NCBI RefSeq assembly: GCF_000415985.1 | Contig: NZ_KE356561.1 | Location: 1,768,629 to 1,832,628 of the forward strand | Length of the DNA: 64,000 bases | Source: Haloquadratum walsbyi J07HQW2 | GTDB lineage: Archaea > Halobacteriota > Halobacteria > Halobacteriales > Haloferacaceae | Reading direction: 5' to 3' | Shown: piece by piece, positions 18,403 through 28,712 of the stretch | Numbering within the stretch: the stretch's first letter is position 1 | Layout of the letters: the number at the start of each line of letters is the position of its first letter | Notes under the pieces: generated by a model | Told to the model about the DNA's origin: nothing | The model's input: only the letters and a program-made list of their open reading frames with translations | The model's database searches: none | Program-made: the position numbers and the translations under genes

Positions 18403-20113
18403 GTGATTGACGATCCGACCCGCGTTGAGTGGCGGCAGTGGGGTGATGAGGCATTTGCCAAAGCACAGGCGAGTGATACACCGGTGCTTCTCTCATTGAC
18501 GGCAACTTGGTGTGACGGTTGTCAGGAGATGGATATGGAGACGCACGCTGAGCCACATATTGCCGCCAATATTAATAACGGGTTCATTACAATTTGTGTC
18601 GATATTGATCGTCATCCGCGGGTTCGTGAGCGATACAATATGGGTGAATTCCCATCGACTGTTTTCTGTACATCAACAGGAAAACCCCTCACAGGTGCTG
18701 GTGGTATACGACAAGTTACTGATTCTGTCCGGTCTGTTTGGACCGAACGAGGTGCTGATGCCGGTCGAATTCTATAACCACTTACAGACGACCCGACACC
18801 GGTGGGAACGGTCGATGACCGTATTGCCGGACAACTCGAGTCAAAATGGAATGATCAATTCGTAGGGTGGGAAGATAGTGCAAAATTCCCACTTTCACGA
18901 CCAATCGAGTTCGCTCTCAAGCGTGAGCGAAATCAAGCAATTGAGACACTTCATGTAACTGCAGAATCGCTGTATGATCATGGAACGGATGGATTCTATC
19001 GATACACTGACAACCGCGATTGGTCAACACTTCGTAAAAAAGATTCTTTATACGAATGCTGTTGATTCGTGCATTCGCAAACGGATAGCTGTATACCGGT
19101 GAGGAAACGCTGCTTGACCCGGCATATGGTACACAACAGTTCCTAGTTGATCAACTGTGGAACAGTCACGCGTTTGCAAAAGATATTGCCCCACAATTGG
19201 AGAGTGATACGAATAAAGAGGAATCAGACGCGACTGCCGATTCTCGTTGTGATCCAACAATGTATGTGGGGTCAAACGCTCTCATGGCAGATGCACTGTT
19301 GACACTGGGCGCGTATAATGACGATGAGGAAGCACATGAATACGGTCGTCGTGTGCTCATGGCAGTTGAGTCAGCGTTCATCATCAGTAGTGGGGCTGTG
19401 TTTCATGCTGATTACGATGGAGTGTTGAATGAATCACATATATCTGATGATACGACTTTTAGCTCAGAGACGGAGACATAGATTCTTCCGAGCCCATGTT
19501 GTTGTTGTTAGAAGACCATGCTCGCATTATCAACGTATTCGTTACCGCACGTCGGGCGCTTGGACAGGATGTGAATGAGCTTACAAATAATCCTATGTCG
19601 ATGGCCACCCCCATTGCCGACACTGCAATTGACTAACTTTATGATACTGATACTACCGGAGGGTTTCGAGATGGTCCAACAGCTGGTTCCGGATTGCTTG
19701 ATCATCCACTGTAACCACTTGATGGAACCGTCAAAATGGCAGATGCATTGGTGAATCTTGGAATCGTAAGTGATACTCAACAATATATTACAGTTGCAAC
19801 AGACGCACTTGCAGCGTTCGCAGGTGCCCGTGAGCGATTAGGTGTGCAAGTTGCTGGGTATAGAGCGGTCACAGCACGAGCAACACGAGTAGTAATTCTT
19901 CTAAGAATGGGTGTTGAGGTAGGGTCAGATCTTCACTGTGCTGTGTTGCGTATTGCTGATCATGAAGCAATTGTAGTACCCAATGCCGATATCCAAGATG
20001 ATACACCTCATCTCATTCATGGGTCAGAAACCGAGACCGAGACCGAGACCGAGACCGCGACCACGACCACGCCGGATGAACTGATGAAAACAGTGTCAGT
20101 GCTCACACATTAA
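18403..20113 (+). pseudogene. DUF255/thioredoxin-domain (YyaL/SSP411-like) protein, heavily decayed
   Basis: The N-terminal thioredoxin-like domain is intact (VEWRQWGDEAFAKAQ, LSLTATWCDGCQEMD with CxxC, DIDRHPRVRERYNMGEFPST). A stop follows at 18775 after GRIL. The same frame continues with GWEDSAKFPLSRPIEFALKRE and RYTDNRDWSTL. A shift near 19045 leads to GEETLLDPAYGTQQFL and MYVGSNALMADALLTLGAY. More in-frame stops and shifts follow between about 19480 and 19735, until MADALVNLGIVSD...CAVLRIADHEAIVVPNAD at the C-terminus. Together these cover the whole expected protein, now split by several lesions. The GTG at 18403 is the likely original start. The gene is clearly dead, though the first 124 residues could still be made. 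Confidence 0.88.
20030..20071 (+). repeat. Hexamer tandem repeat (seven ACCGAG-type units)
   Basis: Four exact ACCGAG units are followed by ACCGCG, ACCACG and ACCACG, 42 bases in all. It lies in the last part of the decayed DUF255 gene, where it would read as a Thr/Glu repeat. It probably arose by slippage after the gene lost its function. Confidence 0.8.
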
Positions 20114-20376
20114 AGATTGGAGATCAAAAAGTGATTATTCTTACTTACCTACACTTATTCATACCCGCTCCAGCTCCACAGAGCGCGCGGATAATTTTAT
20201 CATTTTAGACCAGGCTCTCAGATTGTAAGAGAATTATCTAAATTTTAACTCAGTGGTCTACTTTTATACATTCTGCAGAGTATATCATACTGAGATTATA
20301 ATTACACGGTCTCTTGATTATTCACGCTCGAAATTGCCACATTCGTATATGCAGTAGATAGAACAATAACTAGTTA

Positions 20377-21306
20377 CTATGATGTGCTAACTTCTGTTCG
20401 CAATTGCTTGAGTGAAACCTCGCGTTCAGCATGTGCATTATGTTGATGAATCGATTCATCATTTGATTGTTTCATTCGCACAACAGCGTCATTATCGAGA
20501 TGGTCAAATGTGTCAACAACTTGCTCAGCCATTGAACGAACACAGTCTTCGACAAATTTTGCATCAGCATGTGCATGGTATGTCATATAGTCCTCATCTG
20601 GACGTTTTGCCAGATTATATATTCGTGCGGACATCGCATCGCGAGCGATGTCGGCAAGTTCAATCAAGTCAACATCCGGGGATCCATCAGCTGTAACTGT
20701 GAGTGTTGCATGCCCACGCTGTGAATGCCCTGGCTGTGGAACCTGCTCGAGGAATGTTTCAATCGTTTCATCCTCAATATCAAGATCACGCATCACATCA
20801 CGAGCTCTAGATGCCGACATTCCCTGCGAACACGGACAGACTGTCATCCCAACCACCTCTGCGCCAATTTCCTCGCGGGTTCCCTCATCAGTCGCAGTCG
20901 CGCTGGCAATAATCGAGACTGTATTCTGTGTTGGAAGTTCACTCGCTGGAGTGTCTTCATGTATAACAAGGTCTGCGGTCATCTCGACTGTCGCAGTTGT
21001 CGTATACTCATGTTTTTCTAATAATCGCTCTGCGACGTCACCGCACATATCCTCGACACGAGATACTGATCCCGAAACAGCCGCCTCAAGCGTCTCATCA
21101 ATTACTTGCATATTTCGGCTCATATCGATTCCCTTTCGACCGCTCGGGAGATCAACAAATACCTCGAATTCAGCCATTAATACAAGTGGGTTCTTTCCCT
21201 CGCGCTCAATTTTCACGAGTTTATCAACGTCTGTGACTCCAACCTGACTCAATCCGACGGTGACGTCGGGACGACTTGCCTGAACATCAGGCAACTGGTG
21301 ACTCAT
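20377..21306 (-). CDS. mptA: GTP cyclohydrolase MptA/FolE2 type
   Basis: MptA opens the GTP ring in archaeal pterin synthesis, giving the 7,8-dihydro-D-neopterin 2',3'-cyclic phosphate used for methanopterin-like or folate-type cofactors. The 309-residue product has the [10 protein letters not shown] block (57-65), the metal-binding CPCSQG (157-162) with the catalytic cysteine, and [11 protein letters not shown]. The long frame to 21405 adds 33 residues without family match; ATG at 21306 gives the usual [15 protein letters not shown] start. A pterin dehydratase gene occurs 21 kb away. It is a single gene. Confidence 0.93.
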   Translation of the reverse strand: MSHQLPDVQASRPDVTVGLSQVGVTDVDKLVKIEREGKNPLVLMAEFEVFVDLPSGRKGIDMSRNMQVIDETLEAAVSGSVSRVEDMCGDVAERLLEKHEYTTTATVEMTADLVIHEDTPASELPTQNTVSIIASATATDEGTREEIGAEVVGMTVCPCSQGMSASRARDVMRDLDIEDETIETFLEQVPQPGHSQRGHATLTVTADGSPDVDLIELADIARDAMSARIYNLAKRPDEDYMTYHAHADAKFVEDCVRSMAEQVVDTFDHLDNDAVVRMKQSNDESIHQHNAHAEREVSLKQLRTEVSTS

Positions 21307-21529
21307 CGATGAGACCCTAGAACGGTATTCGATTAATGCTTTCGTTCTACAAAAACGAATATCTCCATACGCAAAATCAACAGAAATGATATATGATAAT
21401 ATCAAATAATTGGACTAATGAATGATACTATATGCACGCATCTGAACATGAGGCGAATGTATAAATTATCGTCATAGTAGTCGTGAAATAGTGTTACGGG
21501 ATATCTGTTGAAAATAACTATCCGTGGGA

Positions 21530-22021
21530 TTACGGCCAGTCATCGCGTTCACTCGATTCGAATGGATCATCTGTCTCTGTATTCTCAGCGAGTTCCCACT
21601 CAGCAGCAGACGCTGCATCTTCAAGTGGGAGAAATTCCCAGTCGACATTTTCAGCAACATCGGCATCAGTTTGATTATTACTTACCAGGACGTGACGGGT
21701 CGTTTCAAACTGCTGTTTGACATTCTCAAGGCTCGCCTCAACTCCACGTGGTCCCGAGAAGAAGTCTTGTCTGACTCGATGCTTCCGAGTGAAGTTTGTT
21801 ACAACATATGTTGGCTTTTCACTTACAACGCCAACATATTCAGTCCATTGTCGCGTATCACTGAATACAGCGTTCGGATCTGCAAGTGCACGCAATGCTT
21901 CTAGCTCAAATGCGAGTGTCATATCTGCATCACCACCCGGCGTTCCTCCATCAGTGCGGATATCTGAGCGAGTATTTTGACTCCCGTTTATTAGATATTT
22001 ATCGTATGTGGTGTTGCTCAT
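21530..22021 (-). CDS. Conserved haloarchaeal protein, probably DUF7124
   Basis: A 163-residue soluble protein. The conserved core starts at MTLAFELEALRALADPNAVF (residue 34) and continues YVGVVSEKPTYVVTNFTRKHRVRQDFFSGPRG, a very constant block in haloarchaea. The tail is acidic and variable (DDPFESSERDDWP). The first 33 residues are low-complexity and may not be translated; an alternative start lies at 21922. Function is unknown, though the basic KHRVRQDFF patch could bind nucleic acid. It stands alone. Confidence 0.75.
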   Translation of the reverse strand: MSNTTYDKYLINGSQNTRSDIRTDGGTPGGDADMTLAFELEALRALADPNAVFSDTRQWTEYVGVVSEKPTYVVTNFTRKHRVRQDFFSGPRGVEASLENVKQQFETTRHVLVSNNQTDADVAENVDWEFLPLEDAASAAEWELAENTETDDPFESSERDDWP

Positions 22022-22113
22022 GCCGATATTATTACGCAGTCATCAAAAATTGCATCGGTCCAATCTCACTGGATTGATTTTATATAAAATCTACAGATGA
22101 ACAAGTCGAGTGG

Positions 22114-22150
22114 CTCGGGGCTTGTCCCCGAGGTCCCTCACTAGTATCTG
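22114..22150 (+). repeat. Orphan IS200/IS605-type right end
   Basis: CTCGGGG-CTTGT-CCCCGAG (22114-22132) is a perfect 7-bp hairpin. It is followed by AGGTCCCTCACTAGTATCTGAT. The same block occurs on the minus strand at 55575-55605 (GGGGCTTGTCCCC, then GGAGGTACTTCACTATCTGAT). No transposase frame is next to this copy. The gap 22022-22262 otherwise holds nothing. Confidence 0.6.
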
Positions 22151-22262
22151 ATTTCAGTCGCACTCATCAGCGCTACAGAGTAAGAATGATCAATATATTC
22201 TGCAATTTAAATGACGATCAGCGGCGTGTCTGTATGATTATGTTGATTTAATTTCAGATGAA

Positions 22263-23507
22263 TTACTCTACAACCGCCTCCATTGGCTCAAGATCGTCAA
22301 CTTCGAAGTCTTCTTTCATCAATATATCACGTTGACCAGAGACAATGCGACGTTCTCGCATCAGTTGTTTGTATTTTGACTGTGGGGAGAGATCACCGAT
22401 GAGAACACCACCGACAATCCGCCCATCTTTGAACGCTAACCGTCGCCACTCAGTATCAGAGTGCTTTCTTTCGGCAGTGTCATCACCGAGGGTTGGATGC
22501 CCAAAGGAGAGAAATGGGAAATCAAAGTGAGTGATCGAATAGGTTGAGACCCACTCAAATGGCTCTGAGTTGTATTCGACCATATTCTTCGCTGCGATTG
22601 CGCCTTGTTCCTTTGCGGATCCCCACGCACCATTCCGTCCACGCTCTCCGAGGATTCGGTCATAGAACCGTGTGATATCACCTGCAGCAAAGACATCCTC
22701 ATGATTTGTCTGCATGTATTCATCGACAATAATGCCATCGTCACACTCGATAGGGGTATTTTGGAGAATCTCAGTATTGAAGTTCAGTCCAATTGCGATG
22801 CCAACGAAATCAGCATCATATTGATCACCATTCGGGTCAACAGCTGCGGTTACGTGCCCAGTATCATCGACCTCAAATCGATCAACTCCTGACTGGAAGA
22901 CAGGCTCAACGTTGCGCTCACAGAGTGCATCATGGATAATCGATGCACCCTGCTCAGAGAGTGCATATCGCCACCAGCGGTCCCCACGCATCAGGTATTT
23001 TCCTTCAACGTTCTGGGCAGCGGTAATGGCTGCAAGATCTATCCCGAGTAATCCTGCTCCGACAACGACAGAACTATGCGCAGACTCAATGTTTGATTTA
23101 ATTTCTCGGGCATCTTGGAATGTCCAGAAATGATGGATTCCATCCATATCAGCATTGTCAACTGGTAATTGCGTTGGCGTCCCGCCTGTCGCAACAAGGA
23201 GTTTGTCCCAGTCGTATGTGTCACCGTGATGTGTCTCAATTGTATGTCCGGTGACATCGATATCAACAACGAGTGTGTTCAATTCAAGATTAATATCTCG
23301 GTCATCGTACCATGACTCATCGTGGATCGAGATTGGTGCTGCTGGTAACTTCCCTTTCGCATACTCTTTGATCAGAATTCGATTATATAACGACTCGCCC
23401 TCATCGGTGAGAACCGTGATGGTAGCTTCAGGTGCCTCCTCGCGAAGTGTCTCAGCGGCAGAGCTTCCTGCAACACCGTCACCAATAATAACGTACGACT
23501 GGGTCAT
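22263..23507 (-). CDS. FAD-dependent pyridine-nucleotide oxidoreductase (NirB N-domain/rubredoxin-reductase like)
   Basis: A 414-residue flavoprotein. The N-terminal FAD-binding motif reads YVIIGDGVAGSSAAETL (GxGxxG-type), then LYNRILIKEYAKGK, typical of NirB-like and rubredoxin reductases. A second nucleotide site for NAD(P)H is SSVVVGAGLLGIDLAA (about 147-162), and the C-terminal FAD contact is VFAAGDITRF. No redox-active disulfide is seen in the active-site region. ATG at 23507 (MTQSYVIIGDG) is preferred over 23513. No partner gene (nitrite reductase, rubredoxin, ferredoxin) is adjacent, so the electron acceptor is open. Confidence 0.82.
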   Translation of the reverse strand: MTQSYVIIGDGVAGSSAAETLREEAPEATITVLTDEGESLYNRILIKEYAKGKLPAAPISIHDESWYDDRDINLELNTLVVDIDVTGHTIETHHGDTYDWDKLLVATGGTPTQLPVDNADMDGIHHFWTFQDAREIKSNIESAHSSVVVGAGLLGIDLAAITAAQNVEGKYLMRGDRWWRYALSEQGASIIHDALCERNVEPVFQSGVDRFEVDDTGHVTAAVDPNGDQYDADFVGIAIGLNFNTEILQNTPIECDDGIIVDEYMQTNHEDVFAAGDITRFYDRILGERGRNGAWGSAKEQGAIAAKNMVEYNSEPFEWVSTYSITHFDFPFLSFGHPTLGDDTAERKHSDTEWRRLAFKDGRIVGGVLIGDLSPQSKYKQLMRERRIVSGQRDILMKEDFEVDDLEPMEAVVE

Positions 23508-23740
23508 ATACAAAATCGTTTGTGTGGAGATTAAAAGTGAATTGCTATCAGGAGTGCACAGGTATTAAGAACGATATTAATACTCATACCAACCTATTAC
23601 ATTCTCTTTAGCAATTCAATTCATTCATTTGAACTGTTGTGGTTTCTCAACGGCAGTGGCTCAATTACGATATCACACATATACTCAGGGTAAAAAGAGA
23701 TATACAATCGAATAAATAAATCATAGTATATTACTTACTC

Positions 23741-23776
23741 GGCTTCGCCTCGTTCCTTGAGGAAGGAGATTTAGCA
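23741..23776. repeat. GC-rich hairpin patch, possible element scrap
   Basis: GGCTTCGCCTCG followed by TTCCT-TG-AGGAA (a small perfect stem) stands out in a very AT-rich 300-base gap before the DUF6149-type gene. Similar GGCTTCGCC strings occur in the IS debris at 55607-55618. This may be a fragment of an IS end, a terminator, or chance. Confidence 0.3.
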
Positions 23777-23814
23777 TGTAAGAATTAAATATTGCTCAAA
23801 CTAATTCATCTGTG

Positions 23815-24423
23815 ATGAAAATCCGTCAGAACATTCGACACTTTGCAGCAAAAAAGGCACTCACAATGCCCATTATTGGTGATATCGCGACTGAAAAGCT
23901 CGTAGCTCTCCATGTCAGTATCTTTGCTAAGAAGGCCGATCCTGAGTATCGTGAGGAACGAGAGCCACATCTTGAGGCATTCTTTGACTGTACGTTTGAG
24001 ACATACGTTCGTGCACTTCAGGAGGGGTTTACCGAGGCAGAAGCCCGGGAAGTCACGCATATTCAAGCGAATTTCGACTTTTATAATCACGGCTGGACGG
24101 AAATGATGGAGTTTCCTGCAGATGAGCTTGAATCACATTATAAGCGGTATGAGACATTCTTTGATCGATATGATATTGATATCGCAAATCCGCTTGGTGA
24201 TTTTAAAACCCAAGACATCGCTGTAGCAGCATCAACTCTAGAGCGGCTTGATAGTCCAGAACATCCACATGCCGAGGGCGGGTTCGCTGATGATATATAT
24301 GTTGAAACTGAATCTGGTGAACTTACTATTGGTGGACAATCGGAGCCAGACAACATCAATGTTGAAGATGCACCTGGATTCCAAGATATTGATACTGACG
24401 CCGATGAGACAACCGAAGCATGA
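23815..24423 (+). CDS. Conserved haloarchaeal protein, probably DUF6149
   Basis: About 202 residues. The N-terminal half is basic and helical (KIRQNIRHFAAKKALTMPIIGDIATEKLVALHVSIF) and the centre is constant (YREEREPHLEAFFDCTFETYVRALQEGFTEAEAREVTHIQANFDFYNHGW). The C-terminal 50 residues are acidic and low-complexity. Two ATGs at 23812 and 23815 are equivalent. Family assignment is from memory; there is no known function. The N-terminal hydrophobic run (about 16-36) may sit on the membrane. The gene stands alone between two leftward flavoprotein genes. Confidence 0.72.
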   Translation: MKIRQNIRHFAAKKALTMPIIGDIATEKLVALHVSIFAKKADPEYREEREPHLEAFFDCTFETYVRALQEGFTEAEAREVTHIQANFDFYNHGWTEMMEFPADELESHYKRYETFFDRYDIDIANPLGDFKTQDIAVAASTLERLDSPEHPHAEGGFADDIYVETESGELTIGGQSEPDNINVEDAPGFQDIDTDADETTEA

Positions 24424-24650
24424 TCTGTGCCACTCACAGAGTGCAATATTCCTGTTTTATTCATTCGTAGATTGGTCTATCATATAGGCAGCGTTGACTG
24501 ATCGGCTGCTGATCTGTGTAAGTAACATACCGGATTAAGATCCTTTATGAGGAAATAATTGCGCTGTGTATGCATTTGGACATATACAAAATATGATAGT
24601 TGCTATATTATCTTACGTAACTCAATTCACCTCATGCTAACAGAATGATA

Positions 24651-26087
24651 TTATGAGCCACCGTCTGGTCGTACTGCAGACGATTCTGTACTTGCCCTGT
24701 GTTTTTGTGTATCATCTGAGCTGAGGCTGCCCTTGATCATATTCTCATTTTCATCAAAGGATTCAATAATACAGTCAGCTGCCTCATATCCAGCAACGAC
24801 GCCGCCGTTCAGCGAGCGCTCCGGATACTGTGCTGCTGAAGCCATTCCAGCATAGTAAATACCGTTACCCACTGCCTCCCCGATATCATATGGGATAACC
24901 AAATCAAGATATCCACGTTCATATATCGGTGCCGCATGAGGATTCCGCGAAATACGGACGCTATTGATGCTCTCTCGATGAAACTGTGGGAACATCGATT
25001 CAATCTCCGCGAGCCATCGTTCTTCTACAATTTCATCATCTGCCTGCCAGAGATCCTCTGTTTGGTCCTGAACGTATGCGGCGACATACATCAGATGGTC
25101 ACCACCGTACCTCTCAGGATCGACAAAATTTGTATGCTCAACAAGGGCTCCAAATGGTGCATCATGTCCAATGTTTAACCAATATGTATCTAGCAGGGAT
25201 TCATCCATACTAATAAGCCCACAAACTGCTCCCTGAAAGTCAATGTCACAAGTATAGCCCGTCAGTGACTCCAGCACATGTGGCATCGTTGCAACGACAG
25301 TCGCATCAACCGGATAGGTTGTCTCTATATTATTATTTGATCCTGCAGTATCGGTAACTGTGAGTGCATTCACAGCGTCGGTCTTTGAGTTGACGCTAAG
25401 ATCGCTCACAGAGGCATTTGTCATGATGTTCTCACGACCAACAGCGTCAATGAGCGCATCAAGTAATACTCCAAACCCACCATCGAAGTAACCAAGTACC
25501 TCTCCCTGTAGCGGGTCGCGCTCACCGCGGAATCGAACACGTCCAAGGAACCATGCGGCTGAAACGTCGTGTTTCCGGTCACCGTATTTTCCATCAAGCA
25601 ATGGATCAACAAAGTTCTCGTATACGCCTGCAGTGGTATGTTTCTCAACAAACTCCTTGACAGTCATGTGCTCATACGCCTCAAGATCATCATACGCATC
25701 CAAATCTGGAATCCCGTTGCGAATATCGACACCAAGGGTCAATAATCCAAGCCTGAATGTATCATATAGGCTTAGATGTGGGTACCTAAGAATCTCCAAA
25801 GGGGTATTGAGTGGATGAACGGTGTCATCAATGTAATATCCGTTTGTGCCGATTCGCCACTCAACACGATCTCCTAATCCCAGTTCCTCTGCAAGCTCGA
25901 CGATTGTTTTCTCGGATTTTGAGAGATGATGATAAAATCGTTCAATCTCGTCACCGGCTGTTTCATACACAGCTGCAAGCCCACCAACTGTCTCTGTGGC
26001 TTCGAACACCTGCACTTCATGTCCTGCCTGTTGCAGTCGATATGCCGCAGCTAATCCAGCAATGCCACCGCCGACGACACCAATCAT
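24651..26087 (-). CDS. Flavin-containing amine oxidase/protoporphyrinogen-oxidase-like protein
   Basis: A 478-residue FAD enzyme. It starts MIGVVGGGIAGLAAAYRLQQAGHEVQVFEA, the classic N-terminal dinucleotide fold, with ETVGGLA next. The middle carries the substrate domain, and the C-terminal FAD contact is IYYAGMASAAQYPERSLNGGVVAGYEAA. The LLDGKYGDR and FPQFHRESI segments match archaeal NAD(P)-binding oxidoreductases annotated near sugar or isoprenoid metabolism. The last 30 residues are a variable polar tail. The start at 26087 is fixed by the dinucleotide motif. Possible roles are a phytoene-desaturase-like or UDP-galactopyranose-mutase-like reaction; the sequence does not decide. Confidence 0.8.
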   Translation of the reverse strand: MIGVVGGGIAGLAAAYRLQQAGHEVQVFEATETVGGLAAVYETAGDEIERFYHHLSKSEKTIVELAEELGLGDRVEWRIGTNGYYIDDTVHPLNTPLEILRYPHLSLYDTFRLGLLTLGVDIRNGIPDLDAYDDLEAYEHMTVKEFVEKHTTAGVYENFVDPLLDGKYGDRKHDVSAAWFLGRVRFRGERDPLQGEVLGYFDGGFGVLLDALIDAVGRENIMTNASVSDLSVNSKTDAVNALTVTDTAGSNNNIETTYPVDATVVATMPHVLESLTGYTCDIDFQGAVCGLISMDESLLDTYWLNIGHDAPFGALVEHTNFVDPERYGGDHLMYVAAYVQDQTEDLWQADDEIVEERWLAEIESMFPQFHRESINSVRISRNPHAAPIYERGYLDLVIPYDIGEAVGNGIYYAGMASAAQYPERSLNGGVVAGYEAADCIIESFDENENMIKGSLSSDDTQKHRASTESSAVRPDGGS

Positions 26088-26309
26088 AGTAGTTATTATT
26101 CAATTGTCTACAAAGTGTGTTGCGCTTAAATGAGCACTGTGTCTGACGTTATTACTGTACTATGTAATCTCTATGACGTGATTTTCAGACAGTCATAGTA
26201 ATCAGTTACAGGTATATTGTACAAATGAATTTCATATAGTCAAGCGGCGGCACCGGTTTTGCTTGCTCGTTCGCTACCTTTTTATCCGCAGTTTGGCAAT
26301 CTGATTCGT

Positions 26310-27185
26310 ATGGAGACGGTCAGGGCGCCTGCGACAAGTGCGAACCTTGGTAGCGGGTTTGACGTTTTTGGCGTTGCACTTGATCGTCCCGCTGACATTA
26401 TTCGCGTTGAACGCGCTGAAAAGACAACAATTGAGGTAACTGGCGTTGGAAGTCAGTACATTCCAGAGGACCCCCGTTCGAATGTTGTCGGTGCTGTCGC
26501 AAAGGCACTCGATGCTCCTGCACAAATTCAAATCGATAAGGGTGTGCGACCATCCTCAGGACTTGGGTCATCAGCTGCCAGTGCAGCAGCCGCAGCCGTT
26601 GCACTCAATGGACTATATGACCGGGAGCTATCGCGGACAGAACTTGTTCCAATCGCTGCTGAAGGCGAAGCAATCGTTTCTGGTGAAGCGCATGCAGATA
26701 ATGTCGCACCAGCACTGCTGGGCGGATTCACTATTGCTCAAAATAACACTGTTACGACCGTTGATACTAGGATCCCCCTTGTTGCGTGCCTCCCAGAGAT
26801 TGCTGTCTCGACACGAGATGCTCGTCGAGTCGTTCCAGACTCACTAACAATGGAGGAAGCCGTTCATACAGTCGGGTCTGCAGCAACGCTCACTGTTGGG
26901 ATGTGTCAAAGCAACCCAGCGCTGGTAGGAGCAGGGATGGATGAACATGTCGTGACGCCGGCACGAGCAGAATTAGTCACCGGATACGATACTGTTCGTG
27001 AAGCAGCACTGACTGCTGGGGCAACAGGTGTTACCGTTTCAGGGGCAGGTCCTGCGATTCTGGCTGTGTGTGATACAAAAAGACGTCGTGCCGTCGCCGC
27101 AGCGATGGTTGATGCGTTTGAAACTGCTGATGTTAAAGCTCGTGCGTATCAAACATGTGTAAGTACCGGTGCAACGTTATTCTGA
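26310..27185 (+). CDS. thrB: Homoserine kinase
   Basis: A GHMP kinase that phosphorylates homoserine on the way to threonine. The 291-residue product starts METVRAPATSANLGSGFDVFGVAL, the family opening. The ATP-binding glycine/serine loop PSSGLGSSAA lies at 81-90, and the C-terminal GHMP motif is GVTVSGAGPAILAV. The frame could be pushed to 26259, but the additional 17 residues have no counterpart, so 26310 is used. It is a single gene; threonine synthase is not in the window. It is convergent with pdxS. Confidence 0.95.
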   Translation: METVRAPATSANLGSGFDVFGVALDRPADIIRVERAEKTTIEVTGVGSQYIPEDPRSNVVGAVAKALDAPAQIQIDKGVRPSSGLGSSAASAAAAAVALNGLYDRELSRTELVPIAAEGEAIVSGEAHADNVAPALLGGFTIAQNNTVTTVDTRIPLVACLPEIAVSTRDARRVVPDSLTMEEAVHTVGSAATLTVGMCQSNPALVGAGMDEHVVTPARAELVTGYDTVREAALTAGATGVTVSGAGPAILAVCDTKRRRAVAAAMVDAFETADVKARAYQTCVSTGATLF

Positions 27186-27513
27186 ATTTAATGTTATTAA
27201 TCAGCTGGTGAACATCATCATCGTTCAGATTCCGAGAATATCTAATCAATACAGTCACTCCTGAGGCAAGTGATGTGACACCGGCTTGCCTAATCGAGTT
27301 TGCCAGGAGTTGGGTCTGAGGTTTCTATCAGAATTTCATGTAATATCAGACTATGCAAACTCAAAGAGACTTATTCGTCGTGAAAGTGTGTAGTTTACTT
27401 AACATTTTTCGCTTTGTTTTCACCGTATCAACATTGTATTGTGTGTCCTTCAATGTCTCAGACACTTCTTATATAACTTGCCTCCAGCGGGCTCGTCATG
27501 CGAATGCAGTTGT
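27186..27513. other. Convergent gap, no gene
   Basis: 328 bases between the 3' ends of thrB and pdxS. The sequence is AT-rich with T-runs (for example near 27410-27422) that could terminate either transcript. No frame with family features, hairpin of note or repeat was seen. Confidence 0.5.
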
Positions 27514-28422
27514 CTATACGCCTCGAGTCTGAAGTTTTTCGCCCTCAGGTAGATCGGCGCTAGCTTCGCCTTTCATTCCCTTGCCAGGATTAGATGCAAT
27601 CTGGGCGAGTTCCTCAGGGTCATCCCAGTTATTGACAGCTTCGACAATCGCCCGACCCATTGCGCGTGGGTTCTCAGCACCGAAGACACCAGATCCGACA
27701 AAAATACCATCGCAGCCATGGTGCATCATTAACGCAGCGTCTGCCGGGGTTGCAATACCACCGGCTGCAAAGTTCACAACAGGGAGACGACCCATTTCGG
27801 AGGTCTCATGCACAAGCTCCGCAGGTGCTTCGTGATCGCGTGCCCATCTTTCACGCTCTTCATGATTTTTTCCAACGAGTTCACGGATTGAACTTTTGAT
27901 ATTTCTCTGGTGACGAACTGCTTGATTCACATCACCAGTTCCAGCTTCACCCTTCGTCCGGATCATTGCTGCCCCTTCGTCGATCCGGCGGAGTGCTTCC
28001 TGGAGATTCCGTGCACCACAGACAAATGGTGAGGTAAAGTGGCGTTTATCGATGTGATATCGATCATCAGCCGGCGTGAGAACTTCACTTTCATCAATCA
28101 TATCGACTCCAAGAGCCTCAAGAATTTCCGCCTCTTTCGTGTGCCCGATTCGAGATTTTCCCATTGCCGGAATCGAAACTTCATCAATAATTTCAGGAAC
28201 GATATCTGGGTCAGGCATTCGAGCAACGCCACCACGTTTTCGAATATCTGCTGGAACAGATTCAAGAGCCATCACAGCGACTGCACCTGCGTCCTCTGCA
28301 ATTCGCGCCTGTTCGGCGTCAACAACATCCATAATCACGCCACCTTTTTGCATCCGTGCGAACCCGCGTTTCACTAGCTCCGTACCGCGGCGTAATTCAG
28401 AAAGATCAGTCTCTTCGGACAT
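27514..28422 (-). CDS. pdxS: Pyridoxal 5'-phosphate synthase subunit PdxS
   Basis: PdxS builds PLP from ribose 5-phosphate, glyceraldehyde 3-phosphate and ammonia supplied by PdxT. The 302-residue product starts [41 protein letters not shown]. It has the constant [47 protein letters not shown] and [12 protein letters not shown] blocks. The frame to 28446 adds eight residues without match. The start at 28422 fits the family. PdxT is not adjacent. Conservation is near complete over the full length. Confidence 0.97.
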   Translation of the reverse strand: MSEETDLSELRRGTELVKRGFARMQKGGVIMDVVDAEQARIAEDAGAVAVMALESVPADIRKRGGVARMPDPDIVPEIIDEVSIPAMGKSRIGHTKEAEILEALGVDMIDESEVLTPADDRYHIDKRHFTSPFVCGARNLQEALRRIDEGAAMIRTKGEAGTGDVNQAVRHQRNIKSSIRELVGKNHEERERWARDHEAPAELVHETSEMGRLPVVNFAAGGIATPADAALMMHHGCDGIFVGSGVFGAENPRAMGRAIVEAVNNWDDPEELAQIASNPGKGMKGEASADLPEGEKLQTRGV

Positions 28423-28712
28423 ACGTTCGATTATAACCGAACACACTTAAGCAGACTCACTCGTGCGCGCACGCGCGAGGACTGACCCAGCGACCAGATA
28501 ACGCCGAACTAATCTCAGTGTGTGAGTGGTGGAATTCTGTTCTATTCTACGAATACAATTGTAGAGTGGATCTAACTGTAGAGGATCTACTTTTCGGGAA
28601 CAGAAGCGGGAGATTTATTCCATAGAGCTACAGATAGGCGATTATATACTAACATTACCGAGTATACGCTGTAGCTACCACTAAATCTCGGTCACAAATC
28701 ACAGAGTATCAT

